Origin: Pavlovales sp. CCMP2436
Lineage: Eukaryota > Haptophyta > Pavlovophyceae > Pavlovales
Direction of reading: 5' to 3'
Assembly: GCA_026770615.1 (NCBI GenBank)
Contig: MU631340.1
Location: 375,370 to 386,349, forward strand
DNA length: 10,980 nucleotides
A model generated the notes under the pieces. It saw nothing but the letters and a program-made list of their open reading frames with translations, ran no database searches and was not told where the DNA came from. A program made the position numbers and the translations under genes. Numbering within the stretch: position 1 is the stretch's first letter; each line of letters starts with the position of its first letter. Of this stretch, positions 7,318 through 10,980 are shown piece by piece.

Positions 7318-9008
7318 AGCTTGGCATCGTCAGCGGTTCATGGTTGAGTGTGCCCTCGGCGGTGCCGCCGCCGCGCCCGTTCTCGGCGCGCAGCCACGAG
7401 GCGTGCGCGATCCGGTGGCGCGCCTGGATGCGTGCTGTGGCCTCGGCCGCGGTGGAGGTGTTGAGCACGACGAAGCGGGCGTCCTCGAGCTCCAGCGTCA
7501 CGTAGGGGCCCTCCGACGAGCGCACGAGCGCGGCGAGGTGCGCCATGTTGTCGACGGAGTGGCCGTCCACCTTGTCTACCATCAGCCCGTGAAATCCTTC
7601 GTAGCCAGCGTTCGCCTCGTCCTGCAGCACCTGCGAGAGGATCACCACCTGCCGCCCCAGCTTGTCGAGCGTGCCGTGCAGCGCTTGCTCCACCAGCCGG
7701 CGCGGCGCGTGGTTGTACCAGTCATTCGACCCCCAGTCGTGCAGCATCGGCTGCACCAGCGGCGAGAAGACGAGGCCTGCGTACATGTAGTACTCGGGCA
7801 GTTCCCCGTACTGGTGGATCGGCACCAGCAGCTGCTGCGTGGCCGCCACGACCACGAGCTCCGTCTCCACGCCCGCCCGCAGCACGCGCAGGCTGATCAG
7901 GTCGCCGACCGACTTGGTGGTCACCAAGTAGTCGAAGTAGACACGCTCTCCCGCCCGCCACTCGATGGTGCCGTCGTTGGCGATGGGCACCCCGTCCACT
8001 GCCATCACGACGTCGCGCTTCTGCAGTACGCCCGTCGCCGCGCAGACGGGGAGCACGTGGTTGATCACCACGCCGCTCTGGTCGGGGCGCATTCCCAGGT
8101 GCGCGCGCAGCGCCACGTTCTCGAGCGCCTGCAGCCGCACGCCCAGCTTGCAAAAGCCGACGTAGCGCCCGTGCCGCTTAAAGTCCTCGAGAAAGTGCCT
8201 CACGATCGGCGCGGGTATTAGGTAGCCCACTGACTGCGCGTCGGGCACGTTCTGGAATGCAACACCCGCGATGTTTCCAGACGCGTCAAAGGCAGGCCCG
8301 CCGCTGTTTCCTGGGTTGATCCCGGCGTCTATTTGCACCTGCAGGAATCGGGACAGGACGAGGGTGAGGCAAAGGCTATTTGCCTGCATAAACGTTGCTT
8401 GGTCTCTTGAAGGCAAACCAGTGAGAGCAGGGGCGCAGGCAGTGGGAGCAGGCAGTGGGAGCAGGCCAGTGGGAGCAGGCAGTGGGAGCAGGCAGTAAGA
8501 GCAGACACCACCACAGTGAGAGCGGGCATTGGGTGGCTCTTACCGCTAGCAGATTAAACGCCGCATGGACGTATTGTACGGTGTCGACGCGCGAGACAAC
8601 TCCCGTTGTTACCGAGAGCCCGTCATGCCCACCTGGAAAGCCCACCACGGTCACCCGGTCTCTCAGCTCGGGTACCGGCCCGAATTCGAGCGGCTCGACT
8701 CCGGGCCAGAAGTTGGCATCTGGCACTTCGAGTAGTGCTAAGTCGCACTCGTGCCCAATAGCGACGCAGCGCGCGGGGAACTTGTCGGCGGTGCCGTGGC
8801 GGCGCACCATAAGCCGCGTGTAGTCGGCTATGACATGTGCGTTGGTGAGTAGCCGCGGGTTGCCGTCGAGGTCTCTTACCGCGAACCCACTGCCAGACCC
8901 TTCGCTCGGCAGCTTGTTCTGCCAGGGCACCAAGTAGTTGGGCGACGAGCGGGAGGTGAATACCTTGCAGATGGACGTGAGCGGGAGCACGGCGCGCTTG
9001 GCCGCCAT
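7313..9008 (-). CDS. Deg9/Deg10-type HtrA serine protease with PDZ domains, two exons
   Basis: An ATP-independent HtrA-family endoprotease of the plant Deg9/Deg10 branch, which acts in organelles or the nucleus in protein quality control. Exon 1 is 9008-8544 (155 aa), exon 2 is 8338-7313 including TGA. The phase-0 junction joins FNLLA to VQIDAGINPGNSGGP. In the 496-aa product the triad is His58 (TNAHVI), Asp89 (HECDLALL) and Ser167 (NPGNSGGP). SSPNYLVPWQNK near the N-terminus and QYVHAAFNLLA are Deg9/10 signatures. A first PDZ follows at about 217-318 (DGVPIANDGT) and a divergent second one at about 335-450, then a short tail. The ATG at 9008 is the first in frame; the open frame continues up to 9107 and no targeting peptide is visible, so an upstream exon may be missing. 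The stop lies in the target duplication of the 418-bp element. I cannot tell Deg9 from Deg10 by eye. Confidence 0.92.
8339..8543 (-). other. Intron of the protease gene (205 bp, GT-AG)
   Basis: On the - strand the donor is GCTAGCG|GTAAGA and the acceptor TTCCTGCAG|GTGCAA. Removing it restores an uninterrupted HtrA core in phase 0. It separates the His/Asp half from the Ser half of the catalytic triad. Reading through it meets a stop at 8376-8378, so intron retention would give a protein without the nucleophile. Confidence 0.92.
8421..8532 (+). repeat. 13-bp tandem repeats inside the protease intron
   Basis: The unit GTGGGAGCAGGCA occurs four times in near-perfect tandem (8442-8494, one copy with an extra C), flanked by degenerate copies beginning GTGAGAGC and GTAAGAGC. 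In the transcribed (-) strand the unit reads TGCCTGCTCCCAC, so it gives the intron a long pyrimidine-rich stretch. Confidence 0.88.
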
Positions 9009-9074
9009 CGCCCGAGTCAACAAGCGCGCCCAGCCGAGCCTCCCGGACTTCGCGAGCTGAATTGGCAGATTCTC

Positions 9075-9093
9075 CGACGTTACAGTAACGTCG
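9075..9093. promoter_or_regulatory. 19-bp perfect palindrome upstream of the protease ATG
   Basis: CGACGTTAC-A-GTAACGTCG has 9-bp arms around one A. It lies about 67 bp upstream of the protease ATG and about 370 bp upstream of the dehydratase ATG. The core resembles ACGT-type (bZIP) half sites facing each other. A regulatory role is inferred from symmetry and position only. It could also be in translated sequence if the protease start lies further upstream. Confidence 0.4.
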
Positions 9094-9462
9094 CAATTCA
9101 AATATGGCTGTTAGTTAGTATGACCCTTCAACACACCCGCAGACGCCCTAGGCGTTGAGGGAGGTGGCTTCCATGATATTTGCACTGGGAGGGGGCCCTC
9201 AGCAACCGATGCCCACAGTCCCCCTCCAGGTCATACGGGCCGAGCCACGCCAACGCGAACGAGCTGCCACACAGCAAAATCCTACCCCCACACCACCAAC
9301 GGCCTCGTCAGCCATGCCTCACGCCGGATCGAGCACACACAGTGTAGCCAGGATCCACCTCGTGCATCCCGACGCACTGACAAACCAACTCCCACCCCGC
9401 AACAACAAAGCTATGATGAGAAAAAAGGAAGTGGCCACTGTACATAGCACATTAGCTCACCA
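9094..9462. promoter_or_regulatory. Divergent intergenic region between protease and dehydratase
   Basis: About 370 bp without a convincing coding region, less GC-rich than the genes. It must hold the dehydratase (+) 5' UTR and probably promoter elements for both genes. On the - strand TACTAAC followed 6 nt later by CAG (acceptor at 9110-9108) resembles a branch point plus 3' splice site for an upstream protease exon. No clear TATA box is seen. Confidence 0.45.
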
Positions 9463-10980
9463 ATGGCCGCTCTCGCCAACATGGCGCGCTCGACGCGCCT
9501 GCTCTCCACGGTGGGAGGAGGGAGGCTGGCGAATGGCGCGGTGGGGAGCGGGGGGCTGGCGCGTGGCGGAGTGGGCAGCGGGCATCGGCCGCCGCTCGTC
9601 GGCCCCGCAGCCAATTCCTGGGACGCGCTTCGGCCCGAGTCGTACAACTACCTCGGCAAGATCCTCAACGCGCGCGTCTACGAGATCGTGAAGGAGACGC
9701 CGCTGGAGAAGGCCGAGACGCTCTCAGCGCTGATGGGCAACAACATCTTGCTCAAGCGGGAAGATGTCCACTCGGTGCACTCGTTCAAAATCCGCGGCGC
9801 GTACAACAAGATCTCGCAGTTGCCCCCCGACGCGCTGCGGCGAGGCGTGGTGGCGTGCTCGGCGGGCAACCACGCGCAGGGCGTCGCGCTCTCCGCGGTC
9901 TCGCTCGGCATCGACGCAACGATCGTGATGCCGACGGGCACGCCGGCGATCAAGGTGAACGCCGTGAGCAAGCTGCTCGCGCGCGGAACCCCTGGCTCGC
10001 GCATCGTGCTGCACGGTGCCAACTACGACGAGGCACAGGCGGAGGCGAAGCGCATCGAGGCGGAGCTCGGCCTCTCGCTCATCCACCCCTTCGACGATCC
10101 GCTGGTGATCGCGGGGCAGGGCACGATTGGGATGGAAATCTGCAAGCAGACGACGGGCCGGCCGCTGGATGCCATCTTCGTCTGCTGCGGCGGCGGCGGC
10201 ATGCTCGCAGGCATGCGATGCCGTTGGCTTTCGCTTTCGCGCGGCTTTTGCCGCAGAGCCTGGATCAGTTAATCCGGTCAGGAATTAGTAGTCTTACATA
10301 AGATAATTCTTATTTGTGGTCGACCAATGCTCAAACGCTCACAGGGATTGCAGCCTACGTCAAGCGCGTGCGCCCGTCGGTAATGGTCATCGGAGTGGAG
10401 GCGGAGGAGGCAGCCGGCATGACTGAGAGCCTGCGCGCGGGGCAGCCTGTGACGCTCGATAGGTGCGAACAATAATGAATTCGGAAGAAAATTCAGAAGA
10501 AGAAGAAGAAGAATGTGATATGTAATAATAATCATGACAATAACAATAATGGCAGAGAGCCTCTGACGCTCGAAAGGTGCGTTTTTTAAGATTGGTTCTT
10601 TTAACGCCTCCCCACTTGCAGCCTTGTTGGAAGCGTAGGGGCATGGCGCCGGTACTCCAACGGTTGAGGCGAGGCTACTAACATGAATTAGGAATAAAAG
10701 TAAGGAGGAGAAGAAGAATGGAATAGAATAGAATAATAATAATAATAATAATAACAACTTAATAATGATAGCAATAATAGTGGTGATCATATTATTATAA
10801 ATAGATATAGAGATAAAAATAGAAACAATTGCAAGATTTATATTTTTATCAGCGTTGGGCTCTTTGTGGACGGCGCGGCGGTGCGTACGATCGGCAAGGA
10901 GACATTTCGCCCCCCCCCCGCGCTGGTAGATGACATGGTCACCCCCCCCAACGACGAGGTGACCCCCCACCCCTCCCCCC
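9463..10980 (+). CDS. ilvA: Threonine dehydratase (deaminase), organelle-targeted, 3' end outside window
   Basis: A PLP enzyme that converts L-threonine to 2-oxobutanoate and ammonia, the first step towards isoleucine. Exon 1 is 9463-10210, exon 2 10345-10462, exon 3 10853 to beyond the window. After the ATG, about 50 residues are Arg/Gly/Ala-rich with no acidic residue (MAALANMARSTRLLSTVGGG), a mitochondrial-type presequence. The fold-type II core follows: HSFKIRGAYNK with PLP Lys109, CSAGNHAQG (133-140) and the phosphate-binding CCGGGGMLAG (241-250). Exon 2 supplies IAAYVKRVRP and VIGVEAEEAAGMTESL; exon 3 gives SVGLFVDGAAVRTIGKETFR. Joins are in frame and match the family. The C-terminal regulatory ACT-like part, if present, lies outside. 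Past ETFR the sequence becomes C-homopolymer-rich and stops matching the family. Earlier exons look intact. Confidence 0.9.
9521..9580 (+). repeat. 30-bp tandem duplication in the presequence
   Basis: Bases 9521-9550 and 9551-9580 agree at about 24 of 30 positions and encode GRLANGAVGS and GGLARGGVGS in frame. It lengthens the targeting region without touching the catalytic core. Confidence 0.7.
10211..10344 (+). other. Intron 1 of the dehydratase (134 bp, GC-AG)
   Basis: The exon ends CTCGCAG and the intron begins GCATGC; it ends CTCACAG before GGATTGCAGCC. Splicing gives G|GG, the Gly of MLAG-IAAYV, exactly as in the family. The nearest GT (10222) would insert four extra residues into a conserved glycine loop, so the GC donor is preferred. 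Confidence 0.85.
10496..10513 (+). repeat. (GAA)6 microsatellite in intron 2
   Basis: Six perfect GAA units on the + strand. Confidence 0.9.
10552..10581 (+). repeat. Degenerate copy of exon 2 end and splice donor, inside intron 2
   Basis: GAGAGCCT followed by C and TGACGCTCGAAAGGTGCG repeats the end of exon 2 (10425-10432 and 10450-10467), with 17 bases replaced by one and a single mismatch in the last 18 bases. The GT donor is included. Confidence 0.75.
10732..10753 (+). repeat. (AAT)7 microsatellite in intron 2
   Basis: About seven AAT units, preceded by short GAATA repeats at about 10719-10733. Confidence 0.9.
10909..10980 (+). other. C-homopolymer-rich window end within exon 3
   Basis: C runs of about 9, 7, 6 and 6 bases occupy positions where the dehydratase should have varied codons. 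The spacing of the recognisable residues (ETFR, VDDMVT, NDEV) is unchanged. It may be a base-calling artefact at a sequence end, or the start of decay. Confidence 0.6.

Larger units (their letters stand above)
10463..10852 (+). other. Intron 2 of the dehydratase (390 bp, GT-AG)
   Basis: The donor is GATAG|GTGCGA and the acceptor TTTTTATCAG|CGTTGG. Splicing joins VTLD to VGLFVDG through an AG|C serine codon, as expected for the family. The intron is mostly AT-rich, in contrast to the GC-rich exons, with a GC-rich island at about 10551-10675 and simple repeats. Confidence 0.85.

Noticed and set aside
7340..8221. 293-codon His/Val/Arg-rich frame on the + strand
   Set aside because: Antisense shadow of protease exon 2, which has clear catalytic and PDZ motifs.
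8442..8494. Tandem 13-bp units as a possible CRISPR array
   Set aside because: The units are contiguous with no unique spacers and lie in a spliceosomal intron.
10626..10661. Hairpin GTTGGA...TCCAAC in intron 2 as a possible tRNA or ncRNA
   Set aside because: Only a 6-bp stem; no T-loop consensus or cloverleaf could be drawn.
10278..10970. 230-codon frame on the - strand with Ile/Leu-rich runs
   Set aside because: It reads through AT-rich intron 2 and dehydratase exons; hydrophobic runs come from AAT and GAA repeats.

Overview
The window looks like nuclear DNA of a GC-rich unicellular eukaryote, most likely a microalga. Coding sequence is interrupted by spliceosomal introns, one with a GC-AG boundary. 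The genes encode a Ser-Pro-rich REJ/GPS membrane protein, a plant-type Deg9/Deg10 protease and an organelle-targeted threonine dehydratase. Several GC-rich algal groups combine these traits; a haptophyte is my best guess, but the sequence does not settle the lineage.

Layout. Bases 1-1500 are low-complexity Ser/Pro-coding repeats whose strand bias flips twice: C-rich to about 322, G-rich from 324 to 1095, C-rich again to 1499. From 1040 to 6410 (+) runs a large polycystin-like gene: Pro-rich linker, REJ/PKD-like repeats, an EGF module, a GPS autoproteolysis motif, a membrane segment, a helical linker, two canonical EF-hands and two more hydrophobic segments. Its reading frame changes about eight times between 2400 and 4930 and carries an in-frame TAG, while the first 1.3 kb and the last 1.5 kb are clean. 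I treat it as a pseudogene or a locally error-rich sequence. Bases 6411-7312 lie between two convergent gene ends. They hold an AT-rich island, a G-quadruplex motif and a 418-bp MITE-like element with 22-bp terminal inverted repeats, a 6-bp target duplication and a perfect 40-bp-arm palindrome inside. One copy of the target duplication contains the stop codon of the next gene. From 9008 down to 7313 (-) is a two-exon Deg9/Deg10-type serine protease. A 370-bp region separates it from the divergent threonine dehydratase gene (9463 to beyond the window end, +), of which three exons are visible.

The three genes do not form a pathway. The protease and the dehydratase share a divergent promoter region and probably both act in organelles. 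The REJ/GPS protein would act at the cell surface with a Ca2+-sensing part. The most striking structural finds are the element sitting on the protease stop codon, the strand-flipped Pro/Gly repeat block, and a duplicated exon-end plus splice donor inside intron 2 of the dehydratase gene.
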